64,000 bases of DNA from Pelagibius sp. Alg239-R121 (GCF_947331435.1 NZ_CAMZOF010000001.1:1116001-1180000); one strand, 5' to 3'. Counted from the first letter of the stretch, positions 17,567 to 27,815 are shown. The notes: a model not told the origin generated them from the letters alone. A program made the numbers and translations.

Positions 17567-19240
17567 ATGAACGCTGATTTCGTGATCATCGGATCGGGCT
17601 CGGCTGGCTCCGCCATGGCCTACCGTTTGTCGCAGGACGGAAAGTACTCGGTTCTGGTTCTGGAGTTTGGCGGATCGGATATCGGCCCTTTCATCCAGAT
17701 GCCCGCGGCCCTCAGCTATCCGATGAATATGCCGACCTACGACTGGGGGTTTCAATCGGAACCCGAACCTCATTTGGGCGGGCGCCGTCTCGCGACGCCG
17801 CGGGGCAAGGTCATCGGCGGTTCGTCCTCGATCAACGGCATGGTTTATGTCCGAGGCCATCCGATGGACTTCGACCATTGGGAAGACAGCGGTGCTGTCG
17901 GTTGGGGTTACAAGAACGTCTTGCCTTACTTCAAGCGCATGGAGAACTGGCACAGTGGCGGACACGGGGGCGATCCGGCCTGGCGTGGGTCCGGCGGCCC
18001 GCTCCACGTAACAAGAGGGCCGCGCGAAAACCCGCTCTTTCAGGCATTCGTCGATGCGGGCCGCCAGGCGGGCTTTGAGGTCACCGACGACTACAATGGC
18101 GAGAAGCAGGAGGGCTTCGGCCCCATGGAGCAGACGGTCTGGAAGGGCCGCCGCTGGTCCACCGCGAATGCATATCTCAAGCCCGCATTAAAGCGGCCGA
18201 ATTGCGACCTGCTACGCTGCTACGTGCGCCGTGTCATCATCGAGAACGGCCGGGCCACGGGTGTTGAAATCAGCCGTGGTGAGCGGATCGAAACCGTAAA
18301 GGCCAATCGCGAGGTGGTCATCGCCGCCTCGTCCATCAATTCGCCCAAGATTCTGATGCTCTCCGGGATCGGGCCTGCCGCCCATTTGAAGGACACGGGC
18401 ATCGAACCCGTGGCGGACCGGCCGGGCGTCGGTAAGAATCTGCAGGACCACCTTGAACTCTACATTCAGCAGCAATGTATCCAGCCCATCACGCTCTACA
18501 AGTACTGGAACCTGATCGGCAAAGGCCTGATCGGTGCCCAGTGGCTCTTCACCAAGACGGGACTCGGCGCCTCGAACCAATTCGAATCCGCTGCCTTTCT
18601 GCGCTCGAAACCCGGCGTGAAGTACCCCGATATTCAGTATCATTTCCTGCCAATTGCCGTGCGCTACGACGGCAAGGCCGCCAGCGAAGGACATGGCTTT
18701 CAGGCGCATGTCGGTCCGATGCGCTCTCCGTCGCGGGGAGAAGTTACGCTGGCCTCCCCCGATCCCGCTGTTCCGCCGCGAATCCTGTTCAACTATATGT
18801 CCCATCCCCAGGACTGGGAGGATTTCCGCCGCTGCATCCGGCTGACCCGGGAAGTCTTCGCGCAACAGGCCTTCGATGCCTATCGCGGCCGGGAAATTCA
18901 GCCGGGAGAGGCGCTCCAGAGCGACGATGAACTCGACGCCTTCATCCGCGAACATGCCGAGAGCGCCTATCACCCTTGCGGCACCTGCCGAATGGGCGAC
19001 CCCGACGATCCCATGTCCGTGGTGGACCCCGAATGCCGTGTGATCGGTGTGGATGGCCTGCGCCTCGCCGACAGCTCGATCTTTCCACGGATTCCCAACG
19101 GCAATCTGAATGCACCCTCGATCATGACGGGTGAGAAGGCGTCCGATCATATACTGGGTGGCGGGATGCTGCCGGCCTCGAATCAGCAGCCCTGGCAAAA
19201 CCCCGATTGGCAAACATCCATACACGCAGCCGGGCGTTAG
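17567..19240 (+). CDS. betA: GMC-family choline dehydrogenase
   Basis: A 557-residue FAD-dependent GMC oxidoreductase, the usual BetA length. Residues 3-16 carry the FAD-binding Rossmann motif ([15 protein letters not shown]); [20 protein letters not shown] and [18 protein letters not shown] are the two GMC signatures. The C-terminal [12 protein letters not shown] and the [19 protein letters not shown] end match choline dehydrogenases closely, with the catalytic histidine in the former. It oxidises choline to betaine aldehyde, and probably the aldehyde to glycine betaine, for osmoprotection or catabolism. No betB or betI is in the window; upstream lies only a degraded transporter fragment. 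Other GMC alcohol substrates are possible. Confidence 0.82.
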   Translation: MNADFVIIGSGSAGSAMAYRLSQDGKYSVLVLEFGGSDIGPFIQMPAALSYPMNMPTYDWGFQSEPEPHLGGRRLATPRGKVIGGSSSINGMVYVRGHPMDFDHWEDSGAVGWGYKNVLPYFKRMENWHSGGHGGDPAWRGSGGPLHVTRGPRENPLFQAFVDAGRQAGFEVTDDYNGEKQEGFGPMEQTVWKGRRWSTANAYLKPALKRPNCDLLRCYVRRVIIENGRATGVEISRGERIETVKANREVVIAASSINSPKILMLSGIGPAAHLKDTGIEPVADRPGVGKNLQDHLELYIQQQCIQPITLYKYWNLIGKGLIGAQWLFTKTGLGASNQFESAAFLRSKPGVKYPDIQYHFLPIAVRYDGKAASEGHGFQAHVGPMRSPSRGEVTLASPDPAVPPRILFNYMSHPQDWEDFRRCIRLTREVFAQQAFDAYRGREIQPGEALQSDDELDAFIREHAESAYHPCGTCRMGDPDDPMSVVDPECRVIGVDGLRLADSSIFPRIPNGNLNAPSIMTGEKASDHILGGGMLPASNQQPWQNPDWQTSIHAAGR

Positions 19241-19777
19241 GCACTTGTTAGGGCATTCCCATGACCGAAACACGTGGGCCGAGTAAAGAGGCCAGCCTCG
19301 TCGCTGATTAAATGTCAAGCTTAGGTCCTAACGATGGCAACGCATCTGATATCCAGGGAATCTGTGCGGTCTGGATCTTGAGTTCGCGCCACGCTCGCAA
19401 ACACCAGTCTGCCGTATCCCGTACGTGTTCGGTGACGGATACATCTCGGACTCTCCGGAAATCGATCTGCCGTTCACTGCTCCAATCGCCGATTTTTGGC
19501 CTGCGGAGATCCTTGCACCCCGATTCTACATCGCGCCCGAAGTACGCTACCCAACAGTGCTAGACAAGATCATTCAAGTCCACGACCCACTCTCGTGCCA
19601 GGGCCGCTTGCCCTGGCTGGGAGTTCGGCTATGCCGACTTTGCCTTCACGATCGTCCTGTGCATCATTTGGAATAGTATGATGAGGTGCCCGAAGCGCAA
19701 AGTTCACTGAAGGGGCATGTGACTTCGTTCGAAGGCAGTGTCACGGATCAATTGAAGAAGGGTATCGGATTGACCGT
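19241..19777. other. Region without an intact gene, possible gene relic
   Basis: About 540 bases between betA and the RND gene. One plus-strand stretch (19425-19600) has protein-like composition, reading ISDSPEIDLPFTAPIADF and then APRFYIAPEVRYPTVLDK, but it has no start with a ribosome binding site. After a frame change near 19610 another membrane-like stretch (FGYADFAFTIVLCIIWN) follows. I do not recognise either piece. Together they suggest a frameshifted relic rather than a working gene. Confidence 0.35.
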
Positions 19778-22700
19778 TTATTTCGCATGGCCCTCAACAA
19801 ACAATACATGCCTGGCGCCGAACCTGATATCCCCGACAATGGCTATGAGTACCGGTACCAGAATGAGCATCAGCAGAGTTGCAAAAACCTCTCCATAGGC
19901 AAGAGAGATTGCGGCGGGGATGAGATATTGAGCCTGTTCAGAGGTTTCCATCAACAAGGGCGCCAGACCGATAACCGTCGTTGCTGTTGTGAGGAAAATC
20001 GCCCGAAACCTGCCAACGCCAGCTTTTTTAAGTGCCTGGTCAATTGGCATGCCCGCCTTGAGGGCATCATTGTACCGCGTCATCATCACCAGACTGTCGT
20101 TGACCACGACGCCTGCCAGCGCAAGCATTCCGAAGAATGATAGGATCGACAGGGGAACGTCCATGATCAGATGGCCAATGGCGGCTCCAACGAACCCAAA
20201 AGGAATAATTGCGAGAATGATAAAGGGTTGCCAGTAGGATTTCAGCGGAACAGCCATCAGTACGTAAATAGCCACAGCTGCGAGGATCAAAGCGCGTAAG
20301 AGTCCTCCTTTGATCTCGCCGATTTCTTCTATCTCGCCACCCAGCTCCACGAAAACACTGGGATACTGCTCCCACAAAATCGGCATCAGCTCTTCCTGCA
20401 CTGCCTGCCCGACTTCTTCGGGTGCGACAATCGATCGATCTATTGATGCAGCCACGCTGTTCGCCTGATTTCCGTCCAGGCGCAGCACGGAACCGGAGAC
20501 ATATCCGCCCTCTATCTTCGCCACGGTCGGCAAGGGCACCCAGGCGCCCGTGCTGCTGCGCAGCCGGGTGCGCAGCAGATCGGCAATTGTATCCCGCGCC
20601 TGACGGCTGTTCAGGACAATAACTTTTGCCTCGCTGCTACCGCGCCGGATTTTCTGAATTTCGGATCCGCCGAATGACAGGCCAATCTGACTGGCCAGGC
20701 TTTCCGCCGTAAACCCAAGGTTTCGGGCCTCAGGGCGCAGGCGCAGTCTCAGCTCCGGCTGGCCGCCTTTCAAGGAATCCCGGACATTGCTGACTCCTTC
20801 GATCTGCGCCAGGAAATCCCGAACTTCCTTGCTGGCAAGTCGCAGGAGTTCTGTGTCTTTCGACATAAGTTCGACGACAAAACCACCCGCGAAGGATTCG
20901 GATCCGGTGAACTGAAGCTGGCTCGAGCCTTCAACCTGGCCGGTACGCGCGCGCCACTGACGAATGACATCCAGTATCTCGATACCTGACCTGTCCTTGA
21001 CCGGGGTAAGTTCCGCATAGATCTGGCCGCCTTCACCGCCATCCACCTGAACAAAAACCGTGCGGATCGGTGGCTTATCAAGCCCAGCGTTTTGCTGCAG
21101 TTCCAGATTGAGGTCTTCGCCGATTTTCTGAATGTTCAGGATGTTCTTTCGGGTCAGGCGAAACGGCGCGCGGGCGTCCATTTCAAGTGTCACCGTGATC
21201 ACCTGTCCGGGCACATCCGGGAAAAACACAGTTTTAATTTTACCCAACCCGATCTGACCGATGCCCATGGAACCAGCGGCCAGAAACAGAACTAAAACGG
21301 TATAGCGGTGATGGATCGACCACACCAGGATCGGCAAATAAACCCGGTCCCGGAACCACATCAATCCTCCCGTTGCACCCTGCTGAACACGCCCCCACAG
21401 GCGGCCAGGCAAACTGCGCGGAGGCTGACCAATGGAAAGGTGCGCCAGATGCGCGGGCAAGATGAATTTGCTTTCGAGCAGAGAAAACAGGAGGGCAAAG
21501 ATAACAATTCCGGAAAATCCGGCCAAAACTTTACCAAGGGGATTGTCCAGTACGAACATCGGGAAAAGGGCTGCAATCGTGGTCAGCACGCCGAACACCG
21601 TCGCAATGGCCACTTTGTTAACGCCCTCTTCGGTCCCCCTGATGGAATCTTTATTGTTCTGGCGTTCCTCAAACACGCTTTCGCCGACGACCACGGCATC
21701 ATCGACAAGGATTCCGAGTGCGATTATGAGGCCGAAGGTCGTGACATCGTTAAGCGAATAATCCACCCAACGGGAACCTGCAACCGCGACCGCACCCAGA
21801 ACCGAAACCGGGATGCCCATGGCAACCCAAAAGGCCAAGCGCACATTCAAAAACAACGACAGCATCAAGATGACGAGCAACAGACCCTGAACGCCGTTCG
21901 AGCGTAAGAGCTGAAGGCGATCTGAAATGAACCCGGCTGAATCTCCCCAGACCGTGACCGAAATTCCGGGCGGCAAGAGATACTCGTAATCCGCAACTGC
22001 GGCATTCACCACCCGCGAAATTTCCAGCAGGTTTTCTTTTTGCCCGACCAGAACCACCATCCCAACGGTTGGTTTTCCGTTCAGCCGAAACAGATAATCA
22101 CCCTCTGCAAAGGTGTCCCGCACGCTGGTGATGTCACCCAGCTTAACAACGGAGCCGTCGGGTCTTTCCACAACAGGGACGGCAGCAAAATCAGCGGCAA
22201 ATCGCGCCCGGTTGTCGGCCCGCAACGATATGCTGCCTCCAGCGGTGTTCAGTTTCCCGCTTTGGAAATCGATTGAGTTCTTTCGAATGGCGTCGGATAG
22301 GTCAGAGATCGTCAAGTTGAGCTGGCGCAGGCGCTCGGGATCGACCTCAATGCGCATCTCCTGCGGAACGATGCCCCAGATCTTCAGGCGGGACAGTTCC
22401 GGCTTTGACAACAGATCTTCTTTGAGCCTTCGAGCAAGAGTCTGTAGCGTCGCCGGGTCTGTTTCTCCCACGACATTCACGTAGAGGGCGGGAATATCAA
22501 AACCGTTGGTCTCGATGACCGGACGTTTGGCCGCTTCGGGGAAATCAATGATCCCATCGATTTTCAGACGAACTTTATCGAGGAGCCTTTGCAGATCCTG
22601 CCCACCCCTACGCCGGACTGACACCGTGGAAGATTCATTTGAAGACTCGGACGTAATACTGCGCACGCCCGGCAAACCCTCAAGCGCCTGTTCGATTTTT

Positions 22701-22897
22701 TGGGTGACCAGCTCGTCGACTTGCTGTGCTGTGGCGCCTTCAAAGATTGTCGTTATTTCAACACTTTCCGGCGGAACACGCGGAAACCCCTCGATCCGGA
22801 TGGACACAAGTGTCAGCACTCCTAGAAGGAGGATGAACCCCATCAGCAGATTGGCGCCAACTGGGTTCCGGATAAACCAGGCTGTCAGAGAATGCAT
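19778..22897 (-). CDS. RND-family efflux permease
   Basis: A 1039-residue inner-membrane RND pump, the full AcrB-like length. The first helix WFIRNPVGANLLMGFILLLGV is followed by a large periplasmic loop; GIPVSVLGAVAVAG and FGLIIALGILVDDAVVVGE in helix 4 carry the paired aspartates of the proton relay. The second half repeats the fold, with a matching helix near ILSFFGMLALAGVVVNDSLV. It begins three bases after the fusion protein ends and is the last gene of the agmatine-deiminase-like, MFP, RND run. No outer-membrane channel gene is adjacent, so one encoded elsewhere must serve. The substrate is unknown. Confidence 0.9.
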   Translation of the reverse strand: MHSLTAWFIRNPVGANLLMGFILLLGVLTLVSIRIEGFPRVPPESVEITTIFEGATAQQVDELVTQKIEQALEGLPGVRSITSESSNESSTVSVRRRGGQDLQRLLDKVRLKIDGIIDFPEAAKRPVIETNGFDIPALYVNVVGETDPATLQTLARRLKEDLLSKPELSRLKIWGIVPQEMRIEVDPERLRQLNLTISDLSDAIRKNSIDFQSGKLNTAGGSISLRADNRARFAADFAAVPVVERPDGSVVKLGDITSVRDTFAEGDYLFRLNGKPTVGMVVLVGQKENLLEISRVVNAAVADYEYLLPPGISVTVWGDSAGFISDRLQLLRSNGVQGLLLVILMLSLFLNVRLAFWVAMGIPVSVLGAVAVAGSRWVDYSLNDVTTFGLIIALGILVDDAVVVGESVFEERQNNKDSIRGTEEGVNKVAIATVFGVLTTIAALFPMFVLDNPLGKVLAGFSGIVIFALLFSLLESKFILPAHLAHLSIGQPPRSLPGRLWGRVQQGATGGLMWFRDRVYLPILVWSIHHRYTVLVLFLAAGSMGIGQIGLGKIKTVFFPDVPGQVITVTLEMDARAPFRLTRKNILNIQKIGEDLNLELQQNAGLDKPPIRTVFVQVDGGEGGQIYAELTPVKDRSGIEILDVIRQWRARTGQVEGSSQLQFTGSESFAGGFVVELMSKDTELLRLASKEVRDFLAQIEGVSNVRDSLKGGQPELRLRLRPEARNLGFTAESLASQIGLSFGGSEIQKIRRGSSEAKVIVLNSRQARDTIADLLRTRLRSSTGAWVPLPTVAKIEGGYVSGSVLRLDGNQANSVAASIDRSIVAPEEVGQAVQEELMPILWEQYPSVFVELGGEIEEIGEIKGGLLRALILAAVAIYVLMAVPLKSYWQPFIILAIIPFGFVGAAIGHLIMDVPLSILSFFGMLALAGVVVNDSLVMMTRYNDALKAGMPIDQALKKAGVGRFRAIFLTTATTVIGLAPLLMETSEQAQYLIPAAISLAYGEVFATLLMLILVPVLIAIVGDIRFGARHVLFVEGHAK

Positions 22898-22900
22898 GAT

Positions 22901-24076
22901 TTACTCCCCGGCTTCCAAAGGCTGGACCCATTGTTTCGGCAAAAACGAAGCCAATGGCGTGATCGCAACCCGATAAACTGGCTCGCCTTTTGGTGCGGCG
23001 ATGACAATGCGGTTTTCGTTCCGGAACAAGATATTTGGAATGTGACGCCGCAATTGTTCTTCGCTATCAACAAACCAGATATAGCCTTCGCGGGTCAGAG
23101 CGGTTTCCGGGATACTGATCGTCGCGTCCAGTTTCCGCCCCGGTAAAACAACCCGTACAAAGTCGCCGGACAGTACGGATCCATTTTCAGCAGCCGTCAG
23201 ATCCAAAAACACCCGAAACTGGCGCGTCCTCTGATCAAGAAATCCGCCGCCCTGGCGTGCTGTGGCAACGGCGATAGGCTTTCCTTTTTGATCGAAAATT
23301 TCTGCGGTCTGTCCCGAAACCGGTTGCTGCATCAGATCCCAATTTTCTCGACTCACCTCGACGGCAAGTTCGAATCTCCTGTCGTCCACGAGTCTCGCCA
23401 GCCGGTCACCGGCCGTAACGGACTGACCCAGGCTGACGAACCGTTCCGTGACAATCCCCGAAAAGGGTGCTGTCACAACCGTGTTCGAATAGTGCTTTTG
23501 CGCTGCTGTCAGCTTCCTTTCAGCAGAGGCAACTGAGAACTCGGCAACACGAAGCTGTGGCAGACGCAAAGCAAAGTGATGGGGCGGGTCGGTGCCGTCT
23601 CGTCGAAATTGACGCCGGGCCAGTTCCGTTTTGAGCTGAGCCTGCAAAAGAGCGAGCTTTGCCTGCTCCAATTCCAACTCGGCGGTGGCAACGTCGGCTT
23701 CGTATTGTGTTTTCTCGATTTCAAAAAGGGCCTGGCCCGCTGACACCCGCCCGCCGGCCAGCGCCCTGTTCTTCACCTCTGTCACACGGCCTGAAACCGC
23801 AGCCCGGATCTCTGCGGACCAACGGGGCTTAACTTCTCCGAATACCTCGATCCGCGCGGTTTCCGGTTTTACAAAAACCTGCGCCACAGAGACGAGCGGA
23901 GCGGGCGCAGGCTCGGCGTTTTGTGAAACGTCAACCGTGTCATCCGCGGTCCAGAGAAAACCGGCCACCGCCCCCAAGACCGTGAGTGAGATCAAGAACC
24001 AAACCCACCGTCTTGGAGACAGATTGACCGCGGCCTCGGTGTTTCCATCAACCTGGTTCATCCCGGTAACTCTCAT
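22901..24076 (-). CDS. RND efflux periplasmic adaptor (membrane fusion protein)
   Basis: A 391-residue HlyD/AcrA-type adaptor. A single N-terminal membrane anchor (about residues 25-45, VWFLISLTVLGAVAGFLW) precedes periplasmic lipoyl half-motifs: EVKPRWSAEIRAAVSGRVTEV and then TVVTAPFSGIVTERFVSLG. Between them is a coiled-coil hairpin rich in Ala, Glu, Leu and Gln (YEADVATAELELEQAKLALL). Beta-barrel and membrane-proximal domains follow. It bridges the RND pump to an outer-membrane channel. The gene lies 47 bases after the agmatine-deiminase-like gene and three bases before the pump, indicating one transcript. Confidence 0.88.
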   Translation of the reverse strand: MRVTGMNQVDGNTEAAVNLSPRRWVWFLISLTVLGAVAGFLWTADDTVDVSQNAEPAPAPLVSVAQVFVKPETARIEVFGEVKPRWSAEIRAAVSGRVTEVKNRALAGGRVSAGQALFEIEKTQYEADVATAELELEQAKLALLQAQLKTELARRQFRRDGTDPPHHFALRLPQLRVAEFSVASAERKLTAAQKHYSNTVVTAPFSGIVTERFVSLGQSVTAGDRLARLVDDRRFELAVEVSRENWDLMQQPVSGQTAEIFDQKGKPIAVATARQGGGFLDQRTRQFRVFLDLTAAENGSVLSGDFVRVVLPGRKLDATISIPETALTREGYIWFVDSEEQLRRHIPNILFRNENRIVIAAPKGEPVYRVAITPLASFLPKQWVQPLEAGE

Positions 24077-24123
24077 TCTGCCCGATCGGCCAATCCAAAT
24101 CGGGATGACTCCCCAGGGGGTGT

Positions 24124-25296
24124 TTAGTTGCGCCCCGCGCGCGCGGGCAGATTTTGGCTTATGCAGTGAAAGTTGCCGCCATGGAGCAGAATCTCCCGGC
24201 CTTCCACCCCGAACACCTCGCGGTCCGGAAAGGCGCGCTCCAAAGTCTCTCTGGCGCCAGGATCGGTTTCGGGATCCAGGAGAGGAAAAACGACACGCCG
24301 GTTCGTGATGATGTAGTTCACGTACGAGCCTGCCAGCCGGTCTTCGATTTCGTCAATGCGCGAGTCCGGCATAGAGTCGGCCTCTTCGTCCGTAATGAAG
24401 AGCGGACCCGGTTGATGCAGCTTGTGAACCTTGAACTTATTGCCATCCGCGTCAGTGCTGGTCTCCAGGACTTCCAACGCCAGTTGCGAACGTTCGTATT
24501 GCGCGTCGCTTAGGTCGTCTGTCCAGGTCAGGATCACTTCGGAGGGGCGCGCAAAACAGCACATGTTATCGACGTGACCACTCGTGCTGTCTTCGAAGAC
24601 CCCAAAAGGAAGCCAGATGACTTTTCGAGCGCCCAGATAAATCTTCAGGTACTCCTCGATCTCTTCTCTGCTCAAGTCCGGATTGCGGTTCGGGTTAAGC
24701 AGGCATTCCTCGGTTGTAATAATGGTTCCGCGACCGTCGGAATGGATCGATCCTCCCTCCAGCACGAGCGGAGCACGGTAGCGGTGGGCCTCTTCATGTT
24801 TAAGCAACTTCCGTGCGGTCTTGTTGGTATCCCAGAAGTCCTCCGGATATCCCCAGCCGTTGAAAACCCAATCAACGCCGCGGCGGCCATTTTTGTCATC
24901 GATCAGAAAAGTCGGACCATCGTCGCGAACCCAATTCGTACCGGCGTTCATTTCCACGACTTCGACGGCTTCCGGGACGAGCGACCGCACTCTCGCGGCC
25001 TGGCGCGAAGTCGCCGCCAGACGGACCGGAATATCGCTGGCAATCGCTGCTGCAAGCTTCGCGATGACGCCCTCGGCAAGTTCGCCCTTTAATCTCCATT
25101 CGGGTGCTTCAGGCCAAACCAGCCAAATGGCTTCATGATTCTCAAACTCGCCTGGCATCCGAAATCCGTCGGCAAGCGGCGTGGATTTTAGGCGGGATGA
25201 AGATTTCTGGCTTTGGGCCAACCCCATGCCAGCAAAGCCAGTTATGCCAAAGGCAGCGGCAGAGGCGCCCAACAGTGTTCGACGATTAATGTTCAT
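24124..25296 (-). CDS. Exported agmatine deiminase-like (PAD family) enzyme
   Basis: A 390-residue guanidine-modifying enzyme of the agmatine deiminase/peptidyl-arginine deiminase family. The first 28 residues are a Tat signal: NRRTLLGASAAAFGITGFAG with twin arginines and a following AQS. The mature part carries NAGTNWVRDDGPTF, LEGGSIHSDG, SGHVDNMC and the nucleophile region LHGGNFHCISQN, so the Asp, Glu, His and Cys residues are all present. Cytosolic agmatine deiminases convert agmatine to N-carbamoylputrescine; a periplasmic version is unusual. It heads an operon with an RND pump and is divergent from a two-component system. The substrate could be agmatine or another guanidino compound. 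Confidence 0.82.
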   Translation of the reverse strand: MNINRRTLLGASAAAFGITGFAGMGLAQSQKSSSRLKSTPLADGFRMPGEFENHEAIWLVWPEAPEWRLKGELAEGVIAKLAAAIASDIPVRLAATSRQAARVRSLVPEAVEVVEMNAGTNWVRDDGPTFLIDDKNGRRGVDWVFNGWGYPEDFWDTNKTARKLLKHEEAHRYRAPLVLEGGSIHSDGRGTIITTEECLLNPNRNPDLSREEIEEYLKIYLGARKVIWLPFGVFEDSTSGHVDNMCCFARPSEVILTWTDDLSDAQYERSQLALEVLETSTDADGNKFKVHKLHQPGPLFITDEEADSMPDSRIDEIEDRLAGSYVNYIITNRRVVFPLLDPETDPGARETLERAFPDREVFGVEGREILLHGGNFHCISQNLPARAGRN

Positions 25297-25363
25297 TTAG
25301 ATTTCTCCGCTTCTCATCCTGTCGTTGCGTTCGTGTTTCGATGAGACGGATATGCAGAGCAAT

Positions 25364-25415
25364 TGTCGCAAAAGAATATCGGCGGCAGGGCGAGTTTGTC
25401 GCAAACTGTCGCAAA
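25364..25415. promoter_or_regulatory. Direct repeats TGTCGCAAA, probable OmpR-family binding sites
   Basis: TGTCGCAAA occurs exactly at 25364-25372, 25397-25405 and 25407-25415. The last two are ten bases apart, one helical turn, as in tandem sites for OmpR/PhoB-type dimers; the first is 33 bases, three turns, away. They lie in the gap between the response regulator and the divergent agmatine-deiminase-like gene, so they could control both. Confidence 0.6.
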
Positions 25416-25519
25416 ACCCGGCCCTTGCGAATGGTGGCGACAACTTTCTGGCTGCAGATGGGCGACGACTTCGCATTCATTCTGTAAAACATGGTTTACG
25501 AGAAAACAGGGATAAGCAG

Positions 25520-26251
25520 ATGCTTCAGGAACCCAACATCGCTGAGCCGCATATTCTGGTCGTAGATGATCGCCGCGACATCCGTGACCCTTTGCGCCAG
25601 TTTCTGCAGAAACAGGGAATGCGGGTCAGCCTGGCCGCCAGTGCCTCGGAAGCACGCAAACTGCTGCCCGATGCCGCGATCGACCTGATTGTGCTTGATA
25701 TCATGATGCCTGGTGAAGACGGCCTTTCGCTTTGCCGGCACATCCGCACAAAGTCGGCGTTGCCGATCATCTTGCTCACGGCCCTGGCCGATGACACCGA
25801 CCGTATCGTCGGCCTGGAACTAGGGGCTGATGATTATCTGGTGAAGCCTTTCAATCCCCGTGAGCTTCTGGCCCGCATCAGGGCGGTTCTGCGACGCAGT
25901 CAGATTGAGCAGCCTGCTATTGTTGACTCTACGGCGAACTGGCAGATCGGGCCTTGGCAGTTTGATGCCGGCGCACAGCTTTTGCGTCATGAAAACGGCG
26001 CAGATGTTTCCCTGAGCAATGGCGAGTCAAAATTGCTGGAGGTCATGGTGGCCCGCGCCGGCCGTGTCTTATCACGCGCGCAGTTGCTCGACCTCACACA
26101 GGGACGCGAGGGCGGCCCCTTCGACCGGGCCATCGACAATCACATCAGCCGGCTTCGCAAGAAAATTGAGTCACCCGACAACCCGGATCGCGTTTTTCAG
26201 ACTGTCTGGGGCGGCGGGTACAAGCTCGTAGCAGAGGTCAAGAAGCGGTGA
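25520..26251 (+). CDS. OmpR-family response regulator
   Basis: A 243-residue two-component regulator. I place the start at ATG 25520 (MLQEPNIAEPHILVVDD); the long in-frame extension to 25325 would cross the repeat region. The receiver domain has the acidic pair VVDD, the phospho-acceptor aspartate at about residue 60 in LIVLDIMMPGEDG, and the conserved lysine in DYLVKPFNPREL. A C-terminal winged helix (LSNGESKLLEVMVARAGRVLSRAQLLD ... DRAIDNHISRLRKKIE) binds DNA. It overlaps the kinase gene by four bases, so they act as a pair. The probable targets are the divergent operon and its own promoter. Confidence 0.9.
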   Translation: MLQEPNIAEPHILVVDDRRDIRDPLRQFLQKQGMRVSLAASASEARKLLPDAAIDLIVLDIMMPGEDGLSLCRHIRTKSALPIILLTALADDTDRIVGLELGADDYLVKPFNPRELLARIRAVLRRSQIEQPAIVDSTANWQIGPWQFDAGAQLLRHENGADVSLSNGESKLLEVMVARAGRVLSRAQLLDLTQGREGGPFDRAIDNHISRLRKKIESPDNPDRVFQTVWGGGYKLVAEVKKR

Positions 26252-27654
26252 TACATCTTTGGCCCGACCGCATGGCGGGGCGTATCATCCTGCCTGTAAT
26301 TATTATCGTGATCGGCGCGCAGTTCGCGCTGAGCTGGTTCTTTTTTTCCGCTTTCGAAGAAGATTACTGGCCAGAGGAGCAGGCTCTGTATGCTGAACAG
26401 CAGCGCGACCGGCTGCGTAGCCTGATCGTGACCCTGCGCAATAGCCCGAAAAATCAGACAGGCGATATTCTTAAGGTTGCTAACGGAAAGGATTTCCATG
26501 CCTGGCTCGCATCCGACACGGCAGCCTTCGAAGATAAACAATCTCTTCAGGCCGTGGAGGCGAAGCATGCATGGGCCGCAGAACTTCAGTCCGCAGATGC
26601 CGTTAAAATCATTGTCTCCTCCTTTGACTTTGATGATCTTGAAACGCTTCATAGCGCGCTCGCTCTGCCTGATGCTTTGATCGTTAACTATGGTGGGCAT
26701 CCGCCGGATTTGCTGATCGAGGCGGAAATCCGACCGCGGGTCTGGCTGCGCGTTCTTTCTGTCTCGTCTGAATTTGATAGCGAAATCGCGGACTGGTTCG
26801 ACATATACGACCTGATTTATCTGTGCCTGATTATCGTCAGTGTGGTGCCGATACTCATTTTCGTCGTGCGCCGCGCGGCTCAACCCATTCATGCCCTGGC
26901 CGGTTTTGCCGAACGGATCGGTCACGGAGGCTGGCGTCATGAGGAAATCCCAGAAACGGGCCCGCTGGAAACCCGTCAAGCCGCACGCGCCCTGAACGTA
27001 ATGGCCCAGCGCATTCACGATTTTGTCGAAGACAGAACCCGGATGCTGGCCGCCATCTCACATGATATCGCCAGCCCGCTGACGGGTATGCGGCTGCAGG
27101 CGGAAATGGTAGAGGACGCTGAAATTCGGGAATCCCTGATCCGGGGGATCGAAGAAATCAGCGATATGAGCCGGTCAACGCTGGCCTTTGCCCGTCTTGA
27201 TACGTCTGATGAAAAATCGCAGCCAATGCATTTTGCAGAATTTGTCGCCGATCTTCTGAAGGATTACGAGCACGAAACCATCGCATTCGACGCTTCAACA
27301 GCGGCCGGTTCGCTGGTTGTTCCGATTCGACGGACTCTTATGCGACGGGCCCTCCGCAATATCGTGGATAATGCTCTGAAACACGGTGGCTCTGCGACCT
27401 TCCATCTTGCAAGCCACGATGGTGAAATCCGGCTTGATATAAGCGACACAGGCCCTGGCCTTCCTGAATCCCTTCTTGAAAAGGTATTTGAACCCTTTTA
27501 CCGGTTCGATTATTCCCGCAATCCTGACTCCGGCGGCACCGGCCTTGGCCTCTCAATTGCGCGTAATCTCATCCGGCTCCACGGAGGCGATATCCAGCTC
27601 TGCAATCGGGCCGGCGGCGGCCTCACAGCCCGGATAACTCTGCCAACCGGCTAG
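26248..27654 (+). CDS. HisKA-type sensor histidine kinase
   Basis: A 468-residue membrane kinase starting at GTG 26248, overlapping the response regulator by four bases (GTGA). An N-terminal helix (RIILPVIIIVIGAQFALSWFFF) and a second helix near residues 190-210 enclose a periplasmic sensing domain of about 165 residues with no recognised fold. A HAMP-like segment leads to the phospho-acceptor motif AAISHDIASPLTG (His about residue 272) and to the ATP-binding N, G1 and G2 boxes (NIVDNALKHG, DISDTGPGLP, GGTGLGLSIARNL). The signal is unknown, though the linked operon suggests an external amine or toxic compound. Confidence 0.9.
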   Translation: MIHLWPDRMAGRIILPVIIIVIGAQFALSWFFFSAFEEDYWPEEQALYAEQQRDRLRSLIVTLRNSPKNQTGDILKVANGKDFHAWLASDTAAFEDKQSLQAVEAKHAWAAELQSADAVKIIVSSFDFDDLETLHSALALPDALIVNYGGHPPDLLIEAEIRPRVWLRVLSVSSEFDSEIADWFDIYDLIYLCLIIVSVVPILIFVVRRAAQPIHALAGFAERIGHGGWRHEEIPETGPLETRQAARALNVMAQRIHDFVEDRTRMLAAISHDIASPLTGMRLQAEMVEDAEIRESLIRGIEEISDMSRSTLAFARLDTSDEKSQPMHFAEFVADLLKDYEHETIAFDASTAAGSLVVPIRRTLMRRALRNIVDNALKHGGSATFHLASHDGEIRLDISDTGPGLPESLLEKVFEPFYRFDYSRNPDSGGTGLGLSIARNLIRLHGGDIQLCNRAGGGLTARITLPTG

Positions 27655-27815
27655 CTGAGGAGCTGGAAAAATTGGATTGAGGCGTACGCGGTACTGACAT
27701 TTTTAAGCAGGGTCAGGCGAAGGAAATCAGCCAAACCATGCCATTTTCAGGTTGCCGTTCCTGTTAAGTCTTGGACACCTCGTTTAACCAGCTTACGACC
27801 TGATAGGCTGCGCAT

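Noticed and set aside
18212-19318. 368-codon minus-strand frame opposite betA
   Set aside because: Antisense to the conserved GMC signatures; no domain or ribosome binding site.
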